This document shows, in pieces, positions 35,560-48,700 of a DNA stretch of 64,000 nucleotides (position 1 is its first letter; each line of letters opens with the position of its first letter). The stretch covers positions 35,079,187 to 35,143,186 of the forward strand of contig NC_088301.1 in the NCBI RefSeq assembly GCF_032854445.1, read 5' to 3'. Source of the DNA: Liolophura sinensis (Eukaryota; Mollusca; Polyplacophora; Chitonida; Chitonidae). Both the position numbers and the translations under genes were made by a program. Under the pieces are notes generated by a model. The model was not told where the DNA came from and made no database searches. It saw only the letters and a program-made list of their open reading frames with translations.

Positions 35560-37196
35560 CACTGCGTCCGGATGTCTGAGGGTTAGTCAGAACTCCCTAG
35601 TCTGAATTCCCGGAAACCAGGCAAACTTGTTTACACAGATAAGCGCTTTATGTGGTCATAGTCCTATATGTGCCCTTTGCTGCATATCTCTTGACAAGCC
35701 CCAAATCATAGGTCTGGCTAACCCTAACTGCATCTTTCTAAATAAAACACTATAATATATCTGAACTGAAAAAAAAATAAAATGTACAGCCGAGGTTCAG
35801 CAATATTCCATACTGAATGATGTTGCCTTACATAAAACATGAACCGCTAAAATCACATGAACTTAAATATTGGTGAATGTTTAAAAAAATCACAGACATA
35901 AGTCAATGTCTTGCCATGTACAATAAGCGCAATCCGTTACATTGTTCACGCGATTAAATATTCTCTCACTCAATCGGTACGATTTGTTAATCGACTTGTC
36001 ATAGGAGACAACTCGAATAAAAAAAAAAAATGAGTGCATACACAATTTATGACCCTCGCATATTACGACTTTCCTGAATTCTGGAAATGTGAATGGAACC
36101 TGATAACAAAAGTCATTCAAAAGCTATATATACATTCAGTTATGACTGGAATGGATCGCTTTCCAAACATATGCAGGCAAACATTTGAGGGCAGAGAAAT
36201 TCAAAGTGGTGGCTTCGTTTTTCCAAGTAGCCGTTTCGATAATACTCAATAAAAGATGTTCACCATACACATGCATGTATATTGTTTGATGGAGACACGG
36301 TTGCCTCCATTCATTCCAGTAGAGTACAATGACAGATATACATATTTAAGCTCAAAGCTGTTTAACTTCTTTAGTATTTTACACATGAATTTTAATTGGT
36401 TCTGACAATTTGTTGAGTTCTTTATTTACATGACACATGTGATTATGTATTATATGTGTTTGTACGTTCACATTCTCACACATTACTTTTGATTTTCAGA
36501 TTTTATCGTGCTTTCCGTACTTCAATTCAAACATGGTGTGTAGAACTTCATTGTCGAGTCGCGTTACAGATGAAGTCTGAAGAAATCGTAAATAAAAGAA
36601 ATTAATTTTATTAGTGACCGTTATGTACATAAGTAGTACTCTCCAGTGGTATCAGTTCTGAATTTATTTTGTTAGCTTGATTGATGTTCTTTGCCCCATG
36701 AATAGTTCATGTATATGGTGGCGGTATATTGTATGCCCATCTATAGATAGTGTCTTATGTATGTACTTCGTTTATCATGAGAAATAATATCACTGACTAT
36801 CGATTTCGGAGAGGATTTGATGGTCCGGATACTAGATTCATTTTATGTAGGGAATTTCATATATACCATGCCACAGCTGATGTCTTATTTTTGACTAATC
36901 AGATTTCCCCAGTGTTGGATTTCTCTCAGATGTATAGTTCGTGTCGGCTTTTTCTTGGGATGATTATGTGGGCGCTTTGATCTTTTCATGGACCGTCAAA
37001 GAGAGCATTACACTAACTACTCTCAAATGACTTTCCTCTTTGTTTTCTTTACTCTCTGTACGTCTTTATATATCGAATACTATCATACAAGGTAAAGTCG
37101 ACTTCGAAGAAACCATAATTGAGCTAAACGTCAAGTACTGTTTTCTCACGGAAAAAAGTTGTTATAGGCCTAAATGGAAGCTAAATTAAACTTTTA
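35560..37196. other. Intergenic, no gene recognised
   Basis: Only short open frames without similarity are present. The sequence is AT-rich with homopolymer runs such as poly-A at 36020-36030. Confidence 0.5.
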
Positions 37197-37722
37197 AAGT
37201 TCAGATGAAGGAGAGTGAAAAGTCATTTGCAAATGTGATCTTCAATATTTTTTCCCATTTATCTTTTTAAACACTTGAAAATAATATGTGTGTAGTGGGT
37301 ATTTGGGACCACCTGTTGTGTAATAATGTTATAAATGAGGATACAACACATGTTTAATAAATATATTTTCACTGGAATTTTTCTTTGCACCCAACAAATG
37401 TGTTCAACCTGGATTGTGCTCATATTTATATTTAATGCATTAATAAATATTGTCATAATTCAGATTAAATGAATGTGTTTTAATATAAAAAAAAACCAGT
37501 TTGCATGCAAATAAATTTATTAGACATGCATCACATCCTTTTTTAGAACCTTACTGTGCAAATAAGATAAACACCTAGAGGTGGTTCCAAAATATCAAAA
37601 ATACAAAAATATTTTCAAATAATCTTTTCTCCTGAAAGAAAATATCGAAAACAATCTTGAAGATCATATTTCCAAATAAGTTTTCACACTCATTCATCTG
37701 ATATGGCATATTTTTGATATTT
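37197..37722. mobile_element. MITE-like element, copy B of the 13582-14032 family
   Basis: The left arm, CAAATGTGATCTTCAATATT onward to GGTATTTGGGACCACC, is mirrored by the right arm (GGTGGTTCC to AAGATCATATTTCCAAATAA) over roughly 110 bases. The interior shares long stretches with copy A, including CAAATAAATTTATTAGA, GCATCACATCCTT and AATACAAAAATATTTTCAAA. Copy B is about 75 bases longer, mainly in the middle. The element has no coding capacity. Confidence 0.85.
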
Positions 37723-40700
37723 TGTTACCTTTTAAGGACTGTGCATACATATTAATGTAAGATTTTTGTGACATTCGGGTCACAGTGCCAAAAAAAATGA
37801 ATAAGTAAAAATAATAAATAGTTTGTGGTCTCGATCAGTGGAGTCAACTGACTATCAATAACCCACTCAATCTGTTCGAGTAACAGACCTTACATTCCCT
37901 CTGTCAAAGATTTGTCGAAAATCTTGAAGTTTTTCCAAAGAAAATGCACTGTATTTCTAGGTCAGACGTAAAATATTTATTAGATACATGCTAGCACTTG
38001 GAATTTAAAATAAAATACATGCTTCGTTGCTTTTTCAAGTAGCAAGGAATTATATTGAAAGCCATAGTCACGGTTAACAAATTTGTGATTAGAGTTATCT
38101 TCCCTGTTTAGCGAAGTTGCCGCTTGGTGCGCTCTGGGGCACATGTCAAGTTTACCTTCCAAAACTTTCAGGAGTTTTGTGGGCTAGTGGAAAAAGCCAG
38201 AAAGAATTTGCATCCTTTGGGTGTCGGCTAATTCTGTAAGTATGCAATGATCTTATTTTGTTTTATTTCGGTAACTATGACATTGTCTTCCATCTCTATC
38301 TACCTTTTTGTGGATTGGATGATTGGATGAGAAATTTTTATGCGGCCGGCACAGTTTTGTTTCCAGTCTTTCTCAGCCCGTAGGGCCCATGAAACACACG
38401 AAGTATAGGGCCTACGTACATATATAGACAAGTTGTTAACTGGAATAATATGGTGACATTCCATGTATACAATAACGGTTATTAAACGGGAACAATCTCA
38501 GTGTATTTGGGCTTCTTTCACTCCTAGAATACTTTATTATTTATATGAAGGTGATATGTTAGAATTTCCTTCACAGATAAAAGTGATATTTACTCTCAGT
38601 TAATTATCACTTTTGTTATTACTTATTGATATTACATTTTGATATTTCTCCCAGAAATGGGAGAAACTATAAAATATAAAAAGTGGAATGATAGCCCGCT
38701 CAATACTTTGCGTCTCATGGGTTATCATTTTCAACTCTTGATCAGAAAATATTTATGATATTTGATACTCAATGTGCAATATCCTCTATTTTGCGGACAC
38801 AGTTTTGCTTGATTCTAATTGATTTATCTATCTTACAGTGTCACTTAAAAGTTTTTTTTCAGACAAACTTAGTAAAAGCATAAAAAGTATCATTTGAGGC
38901 ATTCATGTGGTTTTGAAAGTGCATTTTAACATGCTAAACTTCAGGTGAAATACAGTAGCCAGACTTTGAAATTAGATGGAATGTCTCATTTGCTTTTTCT
39001 TCTTTTTGAATTTTCTCTATTTTGCCCATGTTAATTTCATGTTAAAGAAGAGAGAATCTCAAATCAAAACATACCCTGGCTAAACCTATGATTTAGTTTC
39101 ACTTGCCCACTACAAGTGTGTATACTTTTTGATGGCATAACTGTAGCCATTTGAGTAGGATCTAGAGGAGGATATAATATAACATGTGTATACATAACAT
39201 AGTACAGGCCCTACTCCACTGGCTAAAGTTATGGCTCTAAACTACATGAAGTGGTATACTGCCACATTTTCTGATAGTGTCTGCTGTGAATGTGATTATG
39301 CTGAAAATTTAGAAATAACAACAGACATCTCATCTCTTATCATACTTATGAAGTTATAATACATAAAAGTAATCATAGCTTAAGACCACATACAAATCTC
39401 CTGTACATGTTATGACGCAAGCTTTGGTAACAGAATCTCCTTATAATTTGTCTAATCAGAGGGTAAGGCATGTTCATGCAACATGTGTTAGTTGTTTCTT
39501 TCTGGTGTCAATGTTTATTTGGGGTTTATATGAGGAACCTGCCTTTGTGAACTACAAAACTTTTTAATCTAAACCGAAAGTTATCCTGGTAACGAGTGTG
39601 TTACTGTATTTCAGCTATGATTCAGTTTATGATTTTTCAAGTGGCACATTTTGATTGATTCTGATCGATTTGACCACCTTATGGGTTTTGTTGTTTGATT
39701 GGTTTCTTATCAGAAAAGCTTAAGTATTGGCATCAAAAGAATCACTTTAAGGTGTTTCTGAGAGTGCTCTGTTGCATACCAAACTTAGGTGAAATACATT
39801 ATGTACATGTGATTGTTATCTTGTGTTATATCAGAAATAAAGTGGACAATCTATGATTTGATCAAACAGCAATGTTTTTTTCCCTTTGGATTTTGGGATG
39901 TTGTCATTGTTGCATCAGAGTGGCCTTGGTTAATTCATCTCACCATCAACAACGTCACAAGAAACATTCCACTTTTTCAAACATGAATGACAGGCACTTC
40001 TATTGACATGGAGACACTCAAACAAAGAGAATAGTCTATTTTCGATACAAGGTTTCACTTGTCACTTGTGCAGATTCTTGTTAAAAATACTTACTAAATT
40101 AGTTTCACAAACTTTCACAGTTATGTGAAATAACAAAAGCAGCTTGCTGACAACAATTTTTTGAAAATCCTAAAGTCATTAGGTTAACTATATGCCCCAG
40201 GGCCTAATTTGAAAGATTGTGCAGATCATATGTTTGGGATCTACATGTAAATATAAAATGATTGTAAGGGCACCCAAGCTTTTCAACTAGATCATCTCCC
40301 AAGCCCTGTACATTGTCTTATCTGTGTCCTGAAGAAGAACTCAAATAAGCAAAATTCCAAAAAGTATCGAATGAAACTTTACCTATTGGCATCAAGTATG
40401 ATTGTTTTATCTTTTGAAATCGATTGCCTGGACATTTAATTTCTTTCCTGTTTGATTCCATAGTTATAATACATGTACACATATTAAATTCTCATCTTCT
40501 GACTTCTGATTATAATTTTTCCCAAAAAAATCAAAAAGGGAGTTTGCTAAATCTTTAGCAGTGTAAATGCTAAAAGATGAAATTGATTCATGACTCTGAG
40601 GATGTTATTTTGAGATCCAAATGAGTTAATTAATAGATATTTTTTCTGAAATCTAAATACTGCAGTTCCAAAATACCAAAGTCAGGTTAGTGGAAAGGAT

Positions 40701-43700
40701 GACTGCTTTTAATTAGACTTCCATGTACAAGTCTGCTGGCATGTGATCAGGTACATGTGGCTCTTACACCTTTGTCTGCGTGTCTAATTAAGTCCTGTGC
40801 AATTTGGAAAAACGTCATGGATTTTGCTTAAATGTGATACCTGGCCTACAGGTCTAAGAACACGGGGGGTGGGGGGTGAGTTGAAGATTCTGAAAATATA
40901 AGTGATTGATTATAAAGCTATGACTTCTAGGTATCGTACCTGTGTTTTCCATTGAAAAGAAGTCATAGAGATGTAATGCTATTGGTAATGAAAAAACTAT
41001 AGGTTCTGAATTGAAAATATTTTAAAGACAAAGGAATGTTTAATTTAGGATATATAGTTTATTTATAATAAGTATAGATTTAAAATATAATTTTTAGTTG
41101 AAAAATATCTGTTGAAAATGTCTTGATGGTGAATTAGATGTTCCCTCTGTTTGAAGCTATTTACCACATAAACTGAATTTGAACAGTTGGTTGTAATTCT
41201 GTTACCTGTATCTGAAAAGAACTACATGTATGATGTAGTTGTACAGTGTATTTATATTACAAAGGAAATAATTGCATTTGTTGCAAATAATTTGTGTGTG
41301 CTTTATTTATCATATAATATATACAGCACATACACTACAATTGTAGACATTTCCGGGAGAATTTCTATTCCCAAACTACATCATGTAAATGGTTAGATCT
41401 TATTTACAAGAGACTTTTAACCCCATTACCTTGCATTTGTGTAGAGCTGTATGTGTGTATTGTTGTTGAACATGCTAAATGGATACAGGTACATGTATAA
41501 TAAACTGCATATGTTAAACTGCAAAAGATGAATGTGTGTTATTTGAACATGCTATAGTCAACACTGTAAAACAGCATTGGTAAAGTTGTCTTGATATTCA
41601 GGCCTGACCAGTCAAACAACTCTTTCTTTAACCAGTGACATTTTCTACACCCACGGCCCTTAGCTGTCCTTAACTGGTTACTGTTGAAGGTTTACTGCTG
41701 GGGTATGAAGTTGTTCATACATAAACTAGGGTTGACCCATCCTAAATAGGAGGGTCTTGATGAGGGTGTTACATATGTTAACTGAAATATTAAATTAATA
41801 CATATGTGTTCAGTCAAACTGTGTTGAAACTATCTTGTTAAATATACTCATTGTTTTGTGCACTTTTAGCACAGGTTCATGTTTATTGATTTGAGCTTTA
41901 ATGAGTGCAAAGTAGGGGATTCAAAGAAACAGGTGTGCAAAATTTGGTTGTACATAGCCTATCCCCTCCTTGTTGCCCCTTACTAGATGAGCAAAACTGG
42001 TACAAATTACATTCACCTGTCTATGCTGTAGATGCAGCCTTTATTTACGAAGAAATTATTACTCAACATACGTCGTACATGTAAGTACTCTTCCTAGGAT
42101 TGGATTAGATTGTGATTAGACATGTATTCATGTGTAATAGTTCTTGATATACTGATCTACATTTATGTGTAGTAATTTTACAACAACATCGTGCTCGTAC
42201 TTGCATGTACAATATTTGAACATGTGATTTTCAGTTATTGTTTATTGAGAGAGAGTCGATGCAAGAGATTTTTATAAAAGCATTTTGAGGAACAAGTCAA
42301 AACATTCTAAGATGCTTTATATATACTTATATAATGATAAAATATGACTTTCATTCATGAAAATCCACAGGGGAAAGAAGTTCAACATTGATATTTGTAT
42401 TATTTAAACAAATATACATGTACATATAAGAACAGTATTTACAGATGTCTGCACATTATTCAAGTCTGCTCCATACATTTTTAAGACACCCCACTATACT
42501 GAATTTAACTTTAATATATATATAGTTATCTGCACATGTAGTAATACATGTAGATTTGTGCATAAGTGGGTAAGGGGGAGAGTGTCTCTATCATTCATGT
42601 AATTTATAGAGATGTTTTTAATGCCCATGTAAAGCATAATCATGTACTTGTACCAACAGACCAATATAAAGTGTATGTGCATAAACACTCAATTTGGATG
42701 TGTGAAATTTTTTCCTTTATACTTTTGAGACTTGTTTTGCATTGAATAAATGTTGCTTCTTACATACATTAATGTATTACATGTATTGAATTTTGGTTTG
42801 GAAAGAAGGGGAAGGAGGTTGATTATTGCATGAAATATTGAGGCTTAAACTGTTTATGGAATATTCATGACTACATTCTGGAAGTAGAAAACTTGTTATG
42901 GAATGGTATACTATACATGTGCAATTACATGTATGCAATAGTACATTATCCTTCATGCATTGCTCAAAGCTTCATGCTATCACTGTTGTACCAGAAAAAG
43001 CACCTAGATAAAGTACATGTATAGAAGTAAAGTCATATTTTCTTCTATTTAAATAACTCTTGTAGCATTTTAATTTAGACAAGAAAATTACTTGAGCAAA
43101 TTACTGAAACATAATTACATGTACATCAGTGCCAGGGAATTTAAGTCAGATGTATAATGTTTGTATATATATATAGTTTGTATGCCACCATTATACATGT
43201 AGTTTGACCCTTGTTTTATATATTCGTTCATGTGAAAGATAATTTAATATGAGAATCAGTAAAGGTATTTGATGCACATTTAAAATTAAAAATTAGGCAT
43301 ATCAACTTTAAGGGATGTGCAAAAAGCATAATTTAACTCAGAATGAAGAGGGTTTTTACGTAGAAAGGATAAAAGCAAACCGACATCCTCAAGTTATGAC
43401 TAAATTTTAATTTTATTTGTTTTTAAGCAATAACTTTATAAAAAACATGTAGCTTTAGAGTGTTGTCATATGTGTAGGCCTACAATGTACCCTCTGACGG
43501 ATCTTCAGGAATAATAGATGAGAAAAAGGGTTGGCCTTCCCACATTTACTGTTGTATACTCTCAGGTATGACCTGAGTGTACACATGTGCATGTATATAA
43601 CATATACACCCAGTTTCTGTTCAGTGGATAAGGTGCAGTGAGTGTTCTGAAGGATGGTCAGAAACTGACTGTTACAGAAATAGGTTAGACTTAAATCTCC

Positions 43701-44950
43701 ACGCACACACACACACACATACTGATGACATCATTACCTTAAGCCATATTTGGCTGGGACCGAAACTTGAGCCAAGGCTGGCTTACATTGACTGTACTTC
43801 CACTGAGTTCATATAGATGCTAAGTATATGTGTATGCACTGTGGTGGTGTTCCCACATGTTCAACCCAGTGGGCTGAATCACTAGTGAACAAAGTAAGCC
43901 CAGAATACATATTCACCTATGCTCAACAGGGTGTATGGATAAACCTCATACAGTGGAATAGGCAGGATGGAGTGTGTTCATTGAAGGGCTCGTGTATGTG
44001 TACATAAGAGACCTAGTACATGTACATGTATTAGTTGGTGTGAAAAGGTTACCATTCATGTAAGTTTGCTTGGAAAGACTTAAATTTGTCGCATTAATGC
44101 CCTATCAGTAATATCAGTAATGCAAAAGTTATCTTCTTGTATTAAGCAAGTGTAGATGTCAGTTATCTTGGACAGGTGAACAGGAAAAATCATTTTGCAT
44201 GTCTTGCGTTTGAAGCTAAGCATGGAATTTGGCAACTTAGGGACCAAGTCTAAGTAAATTTCCTGGATGCTGAAGATATTTAATAAAATCAAGACTCTGC
44301 AATGCTGCTCTTGCTTACATAGTAACAACTTCATGTGTACATGGATAGCATAAAGTATATTTAACCACAGTATTAGTTCAGAGAATATATATTTTTAATT
44401 CTCACATATTATAAGTTAACTGAGTGAAAAGACAAGAAATTTGTATAACCTGTAAGAATGCTGCCAGGTAACAAAACTATATTGTAGAATACAAAATTAT
44501 TAAAAATTGATGCTTGGTTGTCTATAGCCAGCCATACTGAGCTCAGATGTGATGTGCCTAACCACATCTTCAAAAAAATATGGAAGGAGACATGAATTAT
44601 GCTGGTTCTGTCTTGTTAATAAATGTAGCGACGACGCAGATGTGTGTGTGTGTGTTTTGTATTGTGACAGTGTAGTTGTCTGTTGGGTAAACAGTTAATG
44701 CAGTTACCTGTGAGTTTGTATTGTTTTAGACCATTTATGATCTTATAGCTCTTTTTTGATAGTCATACAAGTCTATACACCAACAATTACATATGGATAT
44801 GTACATGTGTTTCTTGAGCTAGCTCATCACAATACATGTTTAAAGTAAATGAACAGAAACATAGCTGCCTGAATAGAGAGCCATGGTAGATTTTTATTTT
44901 TAATTAGTCAAGTTTTTGGTAACAGTTTTTGACAATAGTGGAGATGGCAC
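37723..44950. other. Gene-free stretch, possibly 5' leader and first intron of the FRRS1-like gene
   Basis: No coding exon is recognised. The coding part of the FRRS1-like gene starts in an exon whose acceptor lies at 45706, so at least one untranslated exon must lie upstream. One candidate ends at the good donor CT then GTAAGTATG near 38236, which would make a 7.5 kb first intron. This is inference from a splice signal only. The stretch is rich in ACATGTA and TACATGTA words and has short CA/TG runs at 43700 and 44640. Confidence 0.4.
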
Positions 44951-45187
44951 TCTTTTATCGCTGAAGGTGAAAAAAGCCCTACTATACCATGTGACCTGTG
45001 AGACAGGGTTAGGCAAGTATTTTTAATTACATGTCATATAACATTGGCATGCTTCACAAAAAGTTCTTTAGAGTAGACAAACAGAGAAAACTGAAGTGCA
45101 GAAAGTAACATCAACAAAAGTTGCCGAACATTTTTGACACATCACATGATACAAATGAGCTATTTTTACCTTTAGCGATAAAAGCGT
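44951..45187. mobile_element. Short MITE-like element with about 28-base inverted ends
   Basis: The left end, TCTTTTATCGCTGAAGGTGA then AAAAAGCCC, is the reverse complement of the right end, GAGCTATTTTTACC then TTTAGCGATAAAAGCG, with few mismatches. The arms continue weakly inwards (CCATGTGACCTGTG against ACACATCACATGA). The total is about 237 bases with no coding content. It lies about 520 bases upstream of the first coding exon of the FRRS1-like gene. Confidence 0.72.
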
Positions 45188-45743
45188 TTAAACTCAAAAC
45201 TGACTATTTATAATTTAGGTTATGATATTGATCTGAAGCTATTTTTCATTGGTCAGTTGCAGTATTGGCTGGTGACATATGCTCACCCACAAGTCAGCCC
45301 CAAAGACACATGTGTGACTTGTGACACCTGAGCTCAAATGCGTGCATATATACCCACCATACTGTTGTAGATTTTGAATTTTTAAGGTTAATGCTGAAGC
45401 TCATGCACTGTACATGTGATAGTGTGCATGCATACATGTAGTGCAGTATATGATATTAATTAGTAAATATGTTGCACACGCAGGATTTTGGGCCATTTTT
45501 TGTATCTTCACTTCGTTCATTCATATGTATACACTTTGACACTTTTTCAGTGTCATGACTTTGTCATGTACTTTGATATTGTACATGTATTTTGTAGACC
45601 TAGAACTCATTAAAATCTTATGATGTACAAATGTTTTATATGTGCTATGGGTAGATATATATACATCTGCTCCACTTTAATTGAATTTTATGATTGCTTG
45701 TTGCAGATTTGGTGAGGTGTAATTGGTCGACAAATCCCCAGCT

Positions 45744-48700
45744 ATGTTTGGTGTTGGGGTGGTGTTTGCTATGCTCCTTGTGGGCAACCTCACCCCAATT
45801 CAGGGTGTTGTTCCTCCTCAAGGGCTCTCATTCAACTGTGCTACCATGAGACCTGATAAGGAGAAGGTTCCAGGACGTCCAGAAGTTTTGCCCTCACCCT
45901 TTAAGATTGATGTGGTGAAGATTAGCTCATATGAGCCCAAAGATGTCATATATGGTAAGTGTTAAACATAAAGTACAGCATACATTGACGACAACTTTGA
46001 TTACCGGTAATAAAAGTCAATATCAGGTGACTCAATACACTGATTGCCCATGTATTGTCATATATAAGGTATCTATCTGCCAGTTTGTCTACTAGAATAA
46101 AGTAAGTCAAATGGAGGAGAGTTAGTACTTCAGTATGTTCAGATTTGTTTTTAATGATAATGTGTCTTGAGTATCAGAGTCTACATTCTGCCGTGATGTG
46201 TTGTGTAATTGTGTAAGTGTAATCGTATAAGTGTAAGATAAATGCATGTGAATATCAATATCTACATGGAGATTAACCTTCCTGGAAATTTGGCCCCAGG
46301 ATCATAAAGCTGTCTTAAATTTAATTTCCTAGTCCTTTTATCATACAAAAATTATCCGTAAAGTTAGAAACCTTTATTTTAAAACTGAGTGATTTTTAGC
46401 AATTGAGTAGCAATTGAGTTCATATTTAAGTCAAGACCAAGTCTGTTTTCTTTGTTATCTTGGAGCCTGATGTCTTTCTGCCAATAACCTTGACTTGACT
46501 CAACTTTTACAACACTTCATATAATGCCAGCCAAAAGTTCGTCCTGTTATATTACATGTGCATTTAAAAATACCTAAATAACATGTCAACAAATATTTTC
46601 TTTCTTGTAGTAAATTTGACTGCAGTTCCAGGAAGGAGGCTGGGTGCATTTGCTATCCAAGCACGACGTCTTGACAAGACAGCAAATACAGATGAGCCCA
46701 TTGGTTACTGGAACAGCTTCCCAGATGAAATCACTGAACGAAATTGCAGATTTGCCGGTAACATTTTTGGGGTAAGTAAATTCATTATACGCTGATGTAA
46801 ATTACATTCATTTTCATTCATACGTATACATAAACTTCTTTATTTTGTTTAGTTTTTTCTTTCTTTTTTAATGTACCAAAAAAAAATGGTTGGCCCATGT
46901 ATACATGTATTTATAAGTTCTTATGCATTCTCGGTTTTACTCACAATTTACCAAAAAGTGGGATGTTCACGGAAGTCTTCTATGTACAAGTTCATGTATT
47001 GTATATTGGATCTTCATGTTTAAAAGAACATTTGTTTATATACTTGTAAATCACACCATCAGGGATGTAATTTGTGAAACACTTCTATATATTACACATG
47101 CAAGGTGTGTTGTTTCTCCTAATACAAATTAATTTAATGAAGGAGTACATATACATGTTCATTCAGTCTCATTAAAGTAAAAGAAAGCTGAAATATAAAG
47201 TAAGGTTCATCATAGGGATAACTTAATGCTCTGAGTAAAAATACTTCCATATATTTTTTCAGATTTTTTTAAGAGTGTTGAATGGCATTCATATATTTGA
47301 ATACTATGGTGGGCTTTATAAGCCATACTGATGGTATGTAGGAACTCTGACGTCACATCACCTTTTTTTTTCGTGATGTTCACCAGCAGAAACAAACTTT
47401 CAAGAACATTATTTCAGTGATGTTTTACTCATGGGTAAAAAGGGTTATTCCAACTTCCAGTTTTGTGATTAGAGTTGGAAAAACTTCTGTTACATCAGAG
47501 CTTCTAAACTCTGATAGTATGGTCCATAAAGCCTACCTTAGAATTCAAATGTTTGATTGCTTTTATCTGTTTCACAACAATCTAAAAAGATAAGTGAAAG
47601 TATATTTGTGCTTAGTTTTAAGTGGTCTATTTAGTGATGCCTACTTCGTTTTTAGAGATCTTTTCCTTTAAAGTTTATATGTAGTAGTCAATCCCTGTAC
47701 TGACATGTCGATGCATCTGAAGTAATGCCAATCTCCAGCCTGCCTCACTACATGGAGAGGCCCGACCTTTATACATGTAGTACGAATCAGAATTTCATTT
47801 TCATGTGAAATAGCTGACTTGACTTTCAAAAATGGAAGCAAGAATTCAGTTTGACAGACTCCCATGTACATGGGAGCTGCTGCAAGATCTGACTTCAGTT
47901 ACATGTATAGTGAAAGAAGAAAATCAGTAAATGTTCATATTCAGTATATGTCTCTGTTCTCTATTCTGATATTTTGTCTTCTGACCCTCTTTCCTTACAG
48001 AGTGGACTAGTCAGTCTGCCAAGCACATTTCCCAGAGACGGGGTCAGCCTTCAGTGGACAGCACCTGACCGAAGCCAGGGTCACCTAGAGTTTCTTGCCA
48101 CCTTTGTAGATGAAGATGGATCCACATTCTGGCTGAGGGAGAGGTCTGGGATGATTCGTGACCCCCTTGCGCCTCCCCTGCCATATGGACTTCCTCCACC
48201 CAGGGTACTGTTTGAATTCTTGGTTTTGGGCTAATTCTTATTCGACACCCACTTCACGAACTAATAACCATGAAACATTTCCAGTGCTTGTTTCTGAAAT
48301 TGTTCAAAAGCTGATTTGAATTGGAAATGTAGCTGTGCAAATGACTCTTGTAACAGTGCTGTTTTCTGTTCATTGCAGCGGCCTCCACCTATTGCTCCGA
48401 TCAACACTGCAGAGTGTGGCGAAAAGAAGGGATGTTACCGTGAGCCGGACTGGTGCTGGGAACCATATTGTGACTACCTTGTCACCTGGAGGGAGAGTGG
48501 AAGTGTGGTTGTATTTGAAATGAGCACCAGACATGATGGCTTTGATGATCGCTGGCTTGCTGTTGGCCTGTCTGAGGACATCCGAATGGTAAAGCATGGA
48601 ATAATGACTACTTTTAATACATGTATGTGAAAGGTTATGAAAGGTAATTTCAATGCATTATTGGTATGTTATGAACATGTTTTATTATAATTTCAAAATT

